A stretch of DNA of 64,000 bases from Fimenecus sp045655645 (lineage in GTDB: Bacteria; Bacillota; Clostridia; Oscillospirales; Acutalibacteraceae). Shown here one piece after another: positions 26,764 to 35,391 of this stretch (positions are counted from its first letter, which is position 1; every line of letters starts with the position of its first letter). The DNA lies in the NCBI GenBank assembly GCA_045655645.1, contig JAZOPS010000042.1, positions 1 through 64,000 on the forward strand, written 5' to 3'. Both the position numbers and the translations under genes were made by a program. Below the pieces are notes generated by a model, which saw only the letters and a list, made by a program, of their open reading frames with translations, ran no database searches and was not told the origin of the DNA.

Positions 26764-27915
26764 TTATTTCTTTGTTAACAACACAACGCATTCAACATGG
26801 TCAGTATGTGGGAACATATCAACAGGTTGAATTTTACGCACTTTATAGCCGTTTTTAGATAGATATAATAAATCTCTTGCCAATGTTTCAGGGTTGCAAC
26901 TCACATAAACAACTTTTTGAGGACTGAGTTTCACAAGTGATGATAAAAATGGAATATCACTACCTGCTCTTGCAGGGTCCATAATCACTGCGTCAATTTG
27001 CTCGTTGTTATTTGCAAGTTCAACCATAAATTTGCCTGCATCAGCAGTAAAGAATTTAATGTTTTCGATACCGTTGAGCTTTGCGTTTTCTTTTGCATCT
27101 TTCACAGCGTCTTTGTTGATTTCAACACCTAAAACACTTTGCACATTTTTACTTGCGAGAAGTCCAATTGTGCCTGTTCCGCAATAAGCGTCAATAATTC
27201 GCTCATCGCCCTTAAAATCTGCATATTCAAGAGCCTTATTATAGAGAATTTCAGTTTGTACGGGGTTAATCTGATAAAAGGCTTTTGGTGAAATACGGAA
27301 TTTAAGTCCACAAAGTTCTTCTGTGATTTTTCCGTCACCATAGAGCACTTCGCTTTTGTCGCCAAGCACCATACTTGTGAATTTATTATTCACATTTTGA
27401 ACTATTGTTGTAATTTCTGGATGACGACCAACAAGGGCATTAATAAATGAACGCTTTGACGGGAATTGGGGTGTTGATGTCACAAGCACCACCATTACTT
27501 CACCACTTTTAAAACCATTTTTCACAAGCACATGGCGTAAAAATCCCTGACGGGTGTTTTCATCATAAGGCTTCAACTTAAAACTCTTCAAAAGTTTTTT
27601 AACAGTATTTGCAATCTCGTCGGCTTTTGGGTCAGTGAGCATGCATTTTTCAATATCAATAATTTTATGAGTTGATGATTGATAAACACCTGCAATAATC
27701 TGGTTGTTTCTGCCACGACCAAAAGCATATTGAGCTTTGTTGCGATAGTTATATGGGTTTTCCATACCAATAATTTCTTCTACATGACAAAATTTACCTA
27801 AAAGGCGAATTGCTTTGACTTGTTTGTGCTTTAATTGTTCTTCATAAGAAAGATTTAATAATTGACATCCACCACATTTTTTAGCATGTGGACACACTTT
27901 AGTTTTGTTCTTCAT
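26764..27915 (-). CDS. RlmD/RumA-family RNA m5U methyltransferase without TRAM domain
   Basis: A 383-residue paralogue of the enzyme at 19831-21177. It lacks the TRAM domain and starts at once with the iron-sulfur cysteines (CPHAKKCGGC, with IEKCML further on). The Rossmann part has IIDAYCGTGTIGLLA, VIMDPARAGSD and VSCNPETLARD with the nucleophilic Cys. The family methylates uracil C5 in 23S rRNA (U747 or U1939). Compact TRAM-less forms are common in Clostridia. It starts three bases after the small gene upstream, whose end supplies AGGA as ribosome-binding site. Confidence 0.88.
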   Translation of the reverse strand: MKNKTKVCPHAKKCGGCQLLNLSYEEQLKHKQVKAIRLLGKFCHVEEIIGMENPYNYRNKAQYAFGRGRNNQIIAGVYQSSTHKIIDIEKCMLTDPKADEIANTVKKLLKSFKLKPYDENTRQGFLRHVLVKNGFKSGEVMVVLVTSTPQFPSKRSFINALVGRHPEITTIVQNVNNKFTSMVLGDKSEVLYGDGKITEELCGLKFRISPKAFYQINPVQTEILYNKALEYADFKGDERIIDAYCGTGTIGLLASKNVQSVLGVEINKDAVKDAKENAKLNGIENIKFFTADAGKFMVELANNNEQIDAVIMDPARAGSDIPFLSSLVKLSPQKVVYVSCNPETLARDLLYLSKNGYKVRKIQPVDMFPHTDHVECVVLLTKK

Positions 27916-27918
27916 AAA

Positions 27919-28233
27919 TTATCCTATTTTCTTACCGTTTTTAATTTCAATTTTACCTAAAAACGGAACTTGTATATATCCTGCAAAAGTATCGCCACTG
28001 ATTTCAACCGAAATATCCACATTCATTTTGCCCATAAGTTCAATTTCGGCTTTTCCTGAAAGACGATTGCCATCTTCTTTAATGTCATAAACTTTAAAAT
28101 TTGGAAGTTTTTTAAGTGAAGGCACAGTAACAGAAAAATCATATTCACCATTATTATCACTAATTTCAACAATGGCACTACCGCTAATTAAAGAGGTTTC
28201 AATTTCGCCCGTCCATTTGCCTAATCCAATCAT
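27919..28233 (-). CDS. Small hypothetical protein, beta-rich
   Basis: A 104-residue soluble protein with no signal peptide and no cysteine. Alternating hydrophobic and polar residues (ISGSAIVEI, DFSVTVP, GKAEIELMGK, VDISVEISGD) suggest a small beta-sandwich or barrel. I do not recognise the family. GAGGAAGTG lies before the ATG and a good promoter lies upstream, so it is a real first gene of the operon with the RlmD paralogue. A conserved small partner of unknown role is the most that can be said. Confidence 0.7.
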   Translation of the reverse strand: MIGLGKWTGEIETSLISGSAIVEISDNNGEYDFSVTVPSLKKLPNFKVYDIKEDGNRLSGKAEIELMGKMNVDISVEISGDTFAGYIQVPFLGKIEIKNGKKIG

Positions 28234-28260
28234 AAATTCACTTCCTCGGTATTTTTTACA

Positions 28261-28289
28261 ATTTTACCATTTATTACAACAGTTGTAAA
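28261..28289 (-). promoter_or_regulatory. Sigma-A promoter for the small protein-RlmD-GH35 unit
   Basis: Read on the minus strand: TTTACA (28289-28284), 17-base spacer, TAAAAT (28266-28261). It lies 28 bases before the start at 28233. Confidence 0.65.
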
Positions 28290-28322
28290 GGTTGAAAAGA
28301 ATGATTTATTCATCACTTTTCG

Positions 28323-28351
28323 TTGACAATGTATTAAAATGAGAGTAAAAT
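28323..28351 (+). promoter_or_regulatory. Sigma-A promoter for the CapD-like gene
   Basis: TTGACA (28323-28328), 17-base spacer, TAAAAT (28346-28351), 24 bases before ATG 28375. It diverges from the minus-strand promoter about 35 bases away. Confidence 0.75.
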
Positions 28352-28374
28352 AAAAAGGATATGAGGTGTATATT

Positions 28375-30255
28375 ATGAAATCATTATATGAAAAAATCAG
28401 ACCCCATCAATTATTGTTTTTTATTTTAGATATTATAATGGTAAACGGCGCATATTTTCTTTCAATGTTTTTGCATAGACAATTTTCTTTTGACTATGTG
28501 ATTTTCCGTTTTCTTGTTATGAGAATTCCCTTTGTAACATTGATTTATGTTGGCTTGTTCTTCCTTCGAAAATTGTATAACAATTTATGGAAGTACATGG
28601 GACTTTATGAGGTAATCAACCTTTCTGCTTGTGCAACAATCGCAACAGGATTGTGTTGGGCAATTGACTCAATTGGTGGATATATTGCAAGAGTGAATAA
28701 CATTAACATTCTTTTTGCAGATATGCCATTAATTGTTTATGTTGATGCATTTATGTTCGTTTGTTTCTTCTGCATTGGAATTCGAGTGCTTTATCGTACA
28801 CATCGTGTTTTAACATCAGATTCTAATCGTAAACGAGCTAACGCTAATAAACGCATTATGATTATCGGTGCAGGTGATATGGGTAACTCAGTTCTTCATG
28901 AAATGAGTCTTAGCAAATACAAATTTGGTAACCCTGTTGTTATTGTTGATGATGATGTTGCAAAACGCGATATGAGAATCAATGGAATTCCTGTAAGAGG
29001 AAATATTGAGAACATTCCTCAACTTGTTGAGCAATACGATGTCAATGAAATAATTTATTGTATTCCATCAGCAGACGCTGGGCGTAAAAGAGAAATTCTT
29101 GAAATTGCAATGTCAACAGGTTGTAATCTCAAAACAGCGCCTAATATTGACGAACTTGATGGTGTAAATAAATCTTATTCAGATAAAATCAGAAAAGTGG
29201 ATGTTCTTGACTTGCTTTCTCGACCTGAAATCAAGCTTGACCCAGATGTTTGTAAATATGTTACAGGCGAAACCGTTCTTGTAACAGGTGGCGGTGGCTC
29301 AATTGGTAGTGAGCTTTGCCGTCAGATTGCAAGATATAATCCAGAGAGAATCGTTATTTTTGATATTTACGAAAATAATGCTTTCACACTCAAAAACTCA
29401 CTTGACAGAAAATATTGTGGTGCTCCACAAATTGAAATCCGTATCGGTTCAGTTCGTGAACTTCGCCGACTTCGTGAAATCTTTGAAGAATTCAAACCAT
29501 CTTCTGTATTCCATGCTGCAGCGCACAAGCATGTGCCGCTTATGGAAGACAGTCCTTACGAAGCAGTTAAGAATAATATTTTAGGTACATATAATACTGC
29601 TTTCTGTGCTAATGAATATGGCGTTAAGAACTTTGTTCTTCTTTCAACTGACAAAGCAGTTAACCCAACAAATGTTATGGGTGCAACAAAGAGAGTTTGT
29701 GAACTTGTTGTTCAGCATTTCAGCAAGATTTCAAAGGGAACAAAATTTGCTGCTGTTCGTTTTGGTAATGTTCTTGGCTCAAATGGTAGCGTTATTCCAA
29801 TTTTCAAAGAACAACTTGAACAAGGTGGACCAATCACAGTTACTCACCCTGATATTACAAGATACTTTATGACAATTCCTGAAGCAAGTCAGTTGGTTGT
29901 ACAAGCAGGTGGTCTTGCAAAGGGTGGCGAGATTTTCGTCCTTGATATGGGTGAGCCTGTTAAAATTGTTTCACTTGCAGAAAATCTCATTCGTCTTTCA
30001 GGTTTTGAACCATACAAAGATATTGATATTCAGTTCACAGGTCTTCGTCCCGGTGAAAAGCTCTATGAAGAACTTTCACTTGAAGAAGAACTTGATGAGA
30101 GAAGAAAAACAGGTAACGACAAGATTTTTGTTACAAAGCCACTTGAAATAGATGACGAACAGCTTGAAAAAGATATTAAGTCAATCGATACTCTTAAACC
30201 AGAAGAAGTTCGTGATTATCTCAAACGACTTGTTCCAAATTATCGTGGTAAATAA
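28375..30255 (+). CDS. Membrane-bound nucleoside-diphosphate-sugar dehydratase/epimerase (CapD/FlaA1-like)
   Basis: The 626-residue protein has four N-terminal membrane helices (residues ~10-150), a first nucleotide-binding domain (RIMIIGAGDMGNSVL near 160), and a C-terminal extended SDR domain (VLVTGGGGSIGSELC near 300, HAAAHKHVPLME, LLSTDKAVNPTNVMGATKR). The latter matches UDP-GlcNAc 4,6-dehydratases such as CapD, PglF and WbpM, in which Met replaces the usual Tyr of YxxxK. It likely starts synthesis of a modified sugar for a surface polysaccharide. GTG 28366 is open in frame, but ATG 28375 with GAGGTG six bases upstream is preferred. Confidence 0.9.
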   Translation: MKSLYEKIRPHQLLFFILDIIMVNGAYFLSMFLHRQFSFDYVIFRFLVMRIPFVTLIYVGLFFLRKLYNNLWKYMGLYEVINLSACATIATGLCWAIDSIGGYIARVNNINILFADMPLIVYVDAFMFVCFFCIGIRVLYRTHRVLTSDSNRKRANANKRIMIIGAGDMGNSVLHEMSLSKYKFGNPVVIVDDDVAKRDMRINGIPVRGNIENIPQLVEQYDVNEIIYCIPSADAGRKREILEIAMSTGCNLKTAPNIDELDGVNKSYSDKIRKVDVLDLLSRPEIKLDPDVCKYVTGETVLVTGGGGSIGSELCRQIARYNPERIVIFDIYENNAFTLKNSLDRKYCGAPQIEIRIGSVRELRRLREIFEEFKPSSVFHAAAHKHVPLMEDSPYEAVKNNILGTYNTAFCANEYGVKNFVLLSTDKAVNPTNVMGATKRVCELVVQHFSKISKGTKFAAVRFGNVLGSNGSVIPIFKEQLEQGGPITVTHPDITRYFMTIPEASQLVVQAGGLAKGGEIFVLDMGEPVKIVSLAENLIRLSGFEPYKDIDIQFTGLRPGEKLYEELSLEEELDERRKTGNDKIFVTKPLEIDDEQLEKDIKSIDTLKPEEVRDYLKRLVPNYRGK

Positions 30256-30287
30256 TTTAATTCATATATTTATTGGAGATGTTCTAA

Positions 30288-31352
30288 ATGGAAATCAAAA
30301 TTCAAAAAACAACAACACCAAAAGCAAAACCAGACTGGAAAAATCTTGGCTTTGGTCACATTTTCACAGACCACATGTTCATTATGGACTATGATGAGGG
30401 TCAAGGTTGGCACGATGCAAGAATTGTTCCTTATCAGCCACTTGTGTTAGACCCATCAGCACTTGTGTTCCACTATGCTCAGGAATGCTTTGAAGGTCTT
30501 AAAGCATATCGTTGTCCTGACGGAAGCGTTCAGTTGTTCCGTCCTGACAAAAACGCAGAAAGAATGCAGTCAACACACGACAGACTTTGCATTCCACAAA
30601 TCCCAGTTGCAGATTTTGTTGACGCAATCAAGGCACTTGTTTCAGTTGACAAAGATTGGGTTCCATCAGAGCCTGACACAAGCCTTTATATCAGACCATT
30701 TACAATCGCAACAGAAGCCGTTTTGGGCGTTAAAGCATCAGCTAAATATCAGTTTATCGTAATCTGCTCACCATCAGGTGCTTATTATGCAGAAGGTCTT
30801 AACCCAGTTAAGATTTATGTTGAAGACGAATATGTTCGTGCAACTCCAGGTGGAACAGGATATATCAAGTGTGGCGGTAACTATGCAGCATCTATTGCGG
30901 CGGGTGAAAAAGCACACAAACTTGGTTATTCACAGGTTCTCTGGCTTGACGGCGTTGAGAGAAAATATGTTGAAGAAGTTGGCGCTATGAACATTATGTT
31001 CAAAATGGGTGGAGAAATCTACACAGCTGCAACAACAGGCACAGTTCTTCCTGGTATCACAAGAATGAGCTGTATCGAACTTCTTAAGTCTTGGGGTTAC
31101 AAGGTTAATGAAGGCAAACTCTCAATCGACACAGTTATGGAAGCTGGCAGAGACGGCTCATTGGAAGAAGTATTCGGAACAGGTACTGCTGCTGTTATTT
31201 CACCAGTTGGCTCACTTATGTATGAACAAGAAGTTGTAACAGTTAATAACTTTGAAATTGGTGAACTCACACAGAAACTCTATGATACTCTCACAGGTAT
31301 GCAGTTCGGCAAGCTTGAAGACACAATGGGTTGGACAGTTAAAGTTGACTAA
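30288..31352 (+). CDS. ilvE: Branched-chain amino acid aminotransferase
   Basis: A 354-residue PLP-dependent class IV aminotransferase of the longer (type II) form. Visible marks are FHYAQECFEGLKAY, FRPDKNAERM, the cofactor Lys in VKCGGNYAAS-like IKCGGNYAASIAAGEKA, LWLDGVERKYVEEVGAMN and GTGTAAVISPVG. It interconverts Leu, Ile and Val with their keto acids. GGAG precedes the ATG. It follows the CapD-like gene by 32 bases and ends at a strong terminator. Confidence 0.95.
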   Translation: MEIKIQKTTTPKAKPDWKNLGFGHIFTDHMFIMDYDEGQGWHDARIVPYQPLVLDPSALVFHYAQECFEGLKAYRCPDGSVQLFRPDKNAERMQSTHDRLCIPQIPVADFVDAIKALVSVDKDWVPSEPDTSLYIRPFTIATEAVLGVKASAKYQFIVICSPSGAYYAEGLNPVKIYVEDEYVRATPGGTGYIKCGGNYAASIAAGEKAHKLGYSQVLWLDGVERKYVEEVGAMNIMFKMGGEIYTAATTGTVLPGITRMSCIELLKSWGYKVNEGKLSIDTVMEAGRDGSLEEVFGTGTAAVISPVGSLMYEQEVVTVNNFEIGELTQKLYDTLTGMQFGKLEDTMGWTVKVD

Positions 31353-31365
31353 TATCATATAAAGC

Positions 31366-31399
31366 AAAAAGCACTTACCAAAACGGTAAGTGCTTTTTT
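31366..31399 (+). terminator. Rho-independent terminator after ilvE
   Basis: AAAGCACTTACC pairs with GGTAAGTGCTTT around an AAAAC loop, followed by a T run that abuts the 3' end of the tRNA on the other strand. Confidence 0.9.
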
Positions 31400-31475
31400 T
31401 GGAGCTTGCGACGTGGCTCGAACACGCGACCTGCTCATTACGAATGAGCTGCTCTACCAACTGAGCTACGCAAGC
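31400..31475 (-). tRNA. tRNA-Thr (anticodon CGT)
   Basis: The reverse complement folds as a full cloverleaf of 76 bases. The acceptor is GCTTGCG/CGCAAGC, D stem GCTC/GAGC, anticodon stem GCTCA/TGAGC with loop TTCGTAA, and T arm GCGTG-TTCGAGC-CACGT. The encoded 3' end is TCCA. The anticodon CGT reads ACG (Thr). Confidence 0.95.
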
Positions 31476-31484
31476 ATTTATTAG

Positions 31485-31513
31485 ATTATAGAATACTCCA
31501 AAAACTTTTTCAA
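31485..31513 (-). promoter_or_regulatory. Sigma-A promoter for tRNA-Thr(CGT)
   Basis: On the minus strand: TTGAAA (31513-31508), 17-base spacer, TATAAT (31490-31485), placing the transcription start a few bases before the mature tRNA 5' end. Confidence 0.85.
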
Positions 31514-31521
31514 GTATTTTA

Positions 31522-31550
31522 ATGCAATTTGCAATAAAGTGTGATACAAT
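31522..31550 (+). promoter_or_regulatory. Extended -10 promoter for the SDR gene
   Basis: TGATACAAT (TGn plus TACAAT at 31545-31550) with a poor -35 (ATGCAA at 31522-31527, 17-base spacing). It lies 31 bases before the start codon. Confidence 0.45.
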
Positions 31551-31580
31551 ATCTTCATAGTCCGAAAGGGGGCGTGTGAT

Positions 31581-32306
31581 ATGACAAAAGTTGCATTTAT
31601 AACAGGTGGAGCAAAGGGAATCGGCTCTGCTATTGTAAAAAGATTTATTAAAGATGGCTATAAAGTGGCTTTTACTTATAATAGTTCAGAAGACAAGGCG
31701 CAAGCGCTTGCTAGCGATTTGGGTGAAAACTGCAAGGCATATAAACTTGATATTACTGACAGTTGTGCCTTGAATGATGTTGTTGCAGAGGTTGAAAAGA
31801 ATTTCGGCGTGATTTCGGTGCTTGTGAATAATGCGGGCATTGCTGAGCAAGCACTTTTCACAGATATTACTGACGAAATATGGCACAGAATGATTGAAAC
31901 AAATTTAAGTGGAGCTTTTTATTGCTCACGCGCTGTGCTTAAATATATGATTAACCGAAAATGTGGCAAGATTATCAATATTTCATCAATCTGGGGCGAA
32001 ATTGGTGGCTCTTGTGAGGTGCATTATTCAGCGGCAAAAGCAGGGCTTATCGGAATGACAAAAGCACTTGCCAAAGAAGTTGGACTTTCGGGGGTTACTG
32101 TTAATTCTGTGTCACCGGGCGTGATTTTAACTGATATGACAAGTCATTTTGACGAGAGCACAATGAACGAGTTGAAAGGTGAAACACCATTAAATCGAAT
32201 TGGTACACCCGAAGATGTTGCTGGTGCAGTTGCGTTTTTAGCATCAGCAGATGCAGATTTTATCACAGGTCAAGATTTAGCCGTTAACGGTGGAATGAAT
32301 ATATAA
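31581..32306 (+). CDS. Short-chain dehydrogenase/reductase (FabG-like)
   Basis: A 241-residue classical SDR: cofactor-binding FITGGAKGIGSAI, LVNNAGIAEQ, the catalytic Ser in INISSIWGEIGG and YxxxK in HYSAAKAGLIGM, then VSPGVILTDM and a C-terminal DFITGQDLAVNGG. It resembles 3-oxoacyl-ACP reductase FabG but stands alone with its own promoter and terminator, away from fatty-acid genes. FabG-like paralogues act on many substrates, so the gene symbol is not assigned. A GAAAGGGGGCG site lies upstream of the ATG. Confidence 0.85.
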   Translation: MTKVAFITGGAKGIGSAIVKRFIKDGYKVAFTYNSSEDKAQALASDLGENCKAYKLDITDSCALNDVVAEVEKNFGVISVLVNNAGIAEQALFTDITDEIWHRMIETNLSGAFYCSRAVLKYMINRKCGKIINISSIWGEIGGSCEVHYSAAKAGLIGMTKALAKEVGLSGVTVNSVSPGVILTDMTSHFDESTMNELKGETPLNRIGTPEDVAGAVAFLASADADFITGQDLAVNGGMNI

Positions 32307-32331
32307 ATGCAAAGTGCAAAACGCAAAATTA

Positions 32332-32362
32332 AACCCCGATTTTAAATCGGGGTTGTTTTTTT
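32332..32362. terminator. Terminator between convergent SDR and serine hydrolase genes
   Basis: AACCCCGATTT (32332-32342) pairs with AAATCGGGGTT (32344-32354) around a minimal loop, followed by GTTTTTTT on the plus strand. Confidence 0.85.
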
Positions 32363-33947
32363 ATCTCTTTTTAATTCCCTCAATGAATTTACCGTGGTGT
32401 TTTGGCTCAACGAGTGGGGGAAGAAGTTGAACGAATTTTTTGAATGCTTCACAAAGTTTTTTGTTTGGAATCATTTGGTCGAAAAATCCACCAAGGGTAT
32501 CAAGAATATCGCCAACATAAGGTGTGCTTGATGGTGCCATTACAACTTTATCGTGTGGTCTAAAGCTGAATAAAAGATTTCGTTTGCCAACTGTCTGAAT
32601 TGGACGAATTGAAACGAGCAACGTGTTATCGTCAATCCAAGTTGCGTTTGAACAGACTTTAAATTCAACCTGACCAAGAGTCATTGTTGAATAACGATAA
32701 TGACCATCCATACCTAACGCGATAATATTGTGCTCGTCGCCCTCGCTCCAACGGAAAGCGCATTCTTCACCATTGAAATCAAATTTGACCATATCAATAT
32801 TACCTGCTTTGTCATTCATCATAAAAGTGATTGCAAGAGGCAAAATGCTAACAGGGAATCCAATAATATTAAGCAAAAGTCTTTTACGGAATTTAATATA
32901 TCTATCGTTGATTTCTTGCTCTTTTTCGGGATGTTCACTAAGAGCAGGAGCAACAGGCTTTGCCAAATTCAGTTCGGTGTCTTCGTCCGCTTCAATAAAT
33001 GCTTTTGGGAAGAAATCGAAAATGCCGTCAAGTCCATCTTGCTCAACGGTAATTGAAGATGTAACAACCACAACAGCGTTGTGTTCGGGGAAAGCGATGC
33101 CAAATTGTGAGAACATTCCATCTGCTCTAAAACCACCTAAATGGTCAAGCCAGAAACAATAGCCATAACCGAATGACGCGTCAGAACCAGGACGGTTATA
33201 TTCATTGTCAATCTGTTTTTGGGTTGCAAGACGCACCCATTCTTTTGGGATTACCTGTTCGCCCTTGTATTTGCCGTCTTTAAGATAACAAAGAGTGAAT
33301 TTTGCAAGGTCTTCGGTTTTGAGATAAAGTCCCCATCCACCTGCTTCAACGCCATTTCGGTCTGTCTCCCAGAAAGGAAAATCAATTCCCAACGGCTCAA
33401 AAAGTCTTGGACGAAGATATTCTCTCATGCTCATACCTGTAACTTTATTGATAATCGCAGAGAGCATATAAATATTTTCATTGATATATAAGAACTTTTC
33501 ACCCGGCTCAAATACCCAAGGCGAGTTGATATAATCTTCAACCCAGTCAACTTTTGCTTTGTCAGAAAGAAAACTTGGTTGCTTGCCCGATGACATTCTC
33601 AAAAGGTTGTGCACAGTGAGTTTATCAAATCTTGGGTCAGGCTTTTTGGGTGTGTATTCAGGGAAAAAGTCAAGAAGTTTATCGTCGAGAGAAATTAAAC
33701 CTTCACTAACTGCAAAACCAATTGCCGTTGACGTGAAAGATTTGCTCACAGAATAAACTGAGTGAGTTGTGTTTTTATCAAATGGCTCGTTATACCACTC
33801 AACTGCAACCTTTCCGTTGCGAATAACCATTAATGAGTGATATTCGAGATTTTTTTCTTCTGCATTTTTGAAAAATTCATTTACAACTTTTGCAGAAACC
33901 CCAACACTCTGCGGTGTTTTAGCGCGTGGAATAGATTTTGTTGCCAT
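32361..33947 (-). CDS. Beta-lactamase-fold serine hydrolase (class C/DD-peptidase family)
   Basis: A 528-residue protein with an N-terminal beta-lactamase/transpeptidase-like domain. It has the SxxK nucleophile in YSVSKSFTSTAIG (near residue 70), LLRMSSG, and a YIN motif in KFLYINENIYML matching YxN. A Trp-rich PFWETDRNGVEAGGWGLYL segment and HLGG follow. The last ~180 residues form an extra domain of unclear role. No signal peptide is seen, so it is cytoplasmic and perhaps an esterase or amidase. The frame is open to GTG 33956, but ATG 33947 with GAGGTG at good distance is chosen. It follows the D,D-carboxypeptidase gene by 14 bases. Confidence 0.85.
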   Translation of the reverse strand: MATKSIPRAKTPQSVGVSAKVVNEFFKNAEEKNLEYHSLMVIRNGKVAVEWYNEPFDKNTTHSVYSVSKSFTSTAIGFAVSEGLISLDDKLLDFFPEYTPKKPDPRFDKLTVHNLLRMSSGKQPSFLSDKAKVDWVEDYINSPWVFEPGEKFLYINENIYMLSAIINKVTGMSMREYLRPRLFEPLGIDFPFWETDRNGVEAGGWGLYLKTEDLAKFTLCYLKDGKYKGEQVIPKEWVRLATQKQIDNEYNRPGSDASFGYGYCFWLDHLGGFRADGMFSQFGIAFPEHNAVVVVTSSITVEQDGLDGIFDFFPKAFIEADEDTELNLAKPVAPALSEHPEKEQEINDRYIKFRKRLLLNIIGFPVSILPLAITFMMNDKAGNIDMVKFDFNGEECAFRWSEGDEHNIIALGMDGHYRYSTMTLGQVEFKVCSNATWIDDNTLLVSIRPIQTVGKRNLLFSFRPHDKVVMAPSSTPYVGDILDTLGGFFDQMIPNKKLCEAFKKFVQLLPPLVEPKHHGKFIEGIKKR

Positions 33948-33961
33948 AAAAATCACCTCAA

Positions 33962-35299
33962 TTAACCTTTAACCATTTTTATTTTTCTTCTCTTTGCTTT
34001 AATTCGGTTTTTACGGATTATCAATAAGATATAGATAACTACAAGCACAATGAATATTGCGAAAAGAAGTTTGAATATTGTTGACGAAAAAATGGATTTG
34101 AGAATTCCCACTATCCAAAGAATAACGCTTCTGTCGAGGCTTTCTGCTGCAACAAGGTCAACGGTTGCAACAATGTCTTCGCCATAAAGAACTTCAGCTT
34201 TGCCGATAACATCCCCTTTTTTAATCGGTGCTTGAACTACTTTTGGTGTTTCACTTTCAATTGGGCGAATTACAAGACTACCTGCTTGTGTGCCTGTTGG
34301 AACAAGTGCAGAAATTTCTTTTGCAGGCAATAGTCTTAAATGGTCAACTTTCCAGTTGTATTCAACATCAACAACTGTTACGACATCAGTTGTGTTAGTG
34401 ATTTTTGTAAGTTCGATATTTTTAAATGCCCATTCATAGATTTTTTTACTGTCTGTAAATGCAACATTTTCTTCATAGCCGTCATTATCAATATCATATT
34501 GTGGAGCGTTCAAAACGATAAGCATATAGTTATATCCGTTTTTAGATGCAGTTGAAATAACGCAATGTCCTGCAAGGTCAGTTGTACCAGTCTTAACACC
34601 TGAAATGCTTTCGTTATAATAATCCTTATATGCAGAGTTCATCATTTTATTGGTGTTATGAAGATAACGGGTTTCGTGATATTCATTTGTGGGTGGAATA
34701 TCATATCTTGGTGTGCTTGTGATTTTTTTGAAAGTTGGGTTTGTGAGAGCGTGTTTTGTGATTTTATAAAGGTCGTTTGCAGTTGTGTATGCACTACCGT
34801 CGCCATCAAGTCCGTGTGGGTTGATAAAGTTTGTGTTTTCACAGCCTAAACCTTTAACATACTCGTTCATCATTGTAACAAAATTATCAGGTGTGCCCGC
34901 AATGTGATAGGCAAGAATATTTGCGGCGTCACCTGCTGATGGAAGCATAAGACAATATAAAAGTTGTTCAATAGTAAGAGTTTCGCCTGTTCGGATGCCC
35001 GCTGTTGAAGCATCTTGCTGATAAAGGTCTTCAAGATGATATCTCTCGCAAGTGAGAGATACGCTCAAGTCGTCATAATATTCAAGAGCCAACATACAAG
35101 TAACCATTTTGGTAAGAGAAGCAGGCGCGGTTTTTTTATCTGCATTTTTATCGAAAATAACAGTTTCACTATCAGTGTTAACCAAAAGAACAATATCAGC
35201 TTCTGTTTCTAACAATGAGTTGAATGCGGCATTACCGCTGACACAGAAACAAGATATGAAAAGTACAGTTATTAAAAGAACAGAAATAACTTTTTTCAA
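33962..35299 (-). CDS. D-alanyl-D-alanine carboxypeptidase (low-molecular-weight PBP, DacF-like)
   Basis: The 445-residue protein trims terminal D-Ala from peptidoglycan peptides. A signal peptide (KK, VLLITVLFISC core) is followed by the SxxK box in PASLTKMVTC and the KTG box in SGVKTGTTDLAGH. The second box is unusual: LMLPSAGDAAN has Gly where SxN normally has Asn. A C-terminal beta domain and a final membrane anchor with a basic tail complete the PBP5 layout. Start is taken at TTG 35299, with GGGTGA upstream, because it places KK before the signal core; the frame is open to 35353. Confidence 0.88.
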   Translation of the reverse strand: MKKVISVLLITVLFISCFCVSGNAAFNSLLETEADIVLLVNTDSETVIFDKNADKKTAPASLTKMVTCMLALEYYDDLSVSLTCERYHLEDLYQQDASTAGIRTGETLTIEQLLYCLMLPSAGDAANILAYHIAGTPDNFVTMMNEYVKGLGCENTNFINPHGLDGDGSAYTTANDLYKITKHALTNPTFKKITSTPRYDIPPTNEYHETRYLHNTNKMMNSAYKDYYNESISGVKTGTTDLAGHCVISTASKNGYNYMLIVLNAPQYDIDNDGYEENVAFTDSKKIYEWAFKNIELTKITNTTDVVTVVDVEYNWKVDHLRLLPAKEISALVPTGTQAGSLVIRPIESETPKVVQAPIKKGDVIGKAEVLYGEDIVATVDLVAAESLDRSVILWIVGILKSIFSSTIFKLLFAIFIVLVVIYILLIIRKNRIKAKRRKIKMVKG

Positions 35300-35311
35300 A
35301 AAATCACCCAC

Positions 35312-35340
35312 TTGAAAAATTAAACTAAAAGTAATACAAT
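35312..35340 (+). promoter_or_regulatory. Sigma-A promoter for the metallophosphoesterase gene
   Basis: TTGAAA (35312-35317), 17-base spacer, TACAAT (35335-35340), about 50 bases before ATG 35392. Confidence 0.75.
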
Positions 35341-35343
35341 AAG

Positions 35344-35372
35344 AGTATAGCACAAATAATAGTAATATCCAA
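35344..35372 (-). promoter_or_regulatory. Sigma-A promoter for the D,D-carboxypeptidase unit
   Basis: On the minus strand: TTGGAT (35372-35367), 17-base spacer, TATACT (35349-35344) preceded by TGn. It lies three bases from the opposing -10 box, so the two polymerase sites face and overlap. Confidence 0.7.
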
Positions 35373-35391
35373 GTAAGAAAAGGAAAAAATT

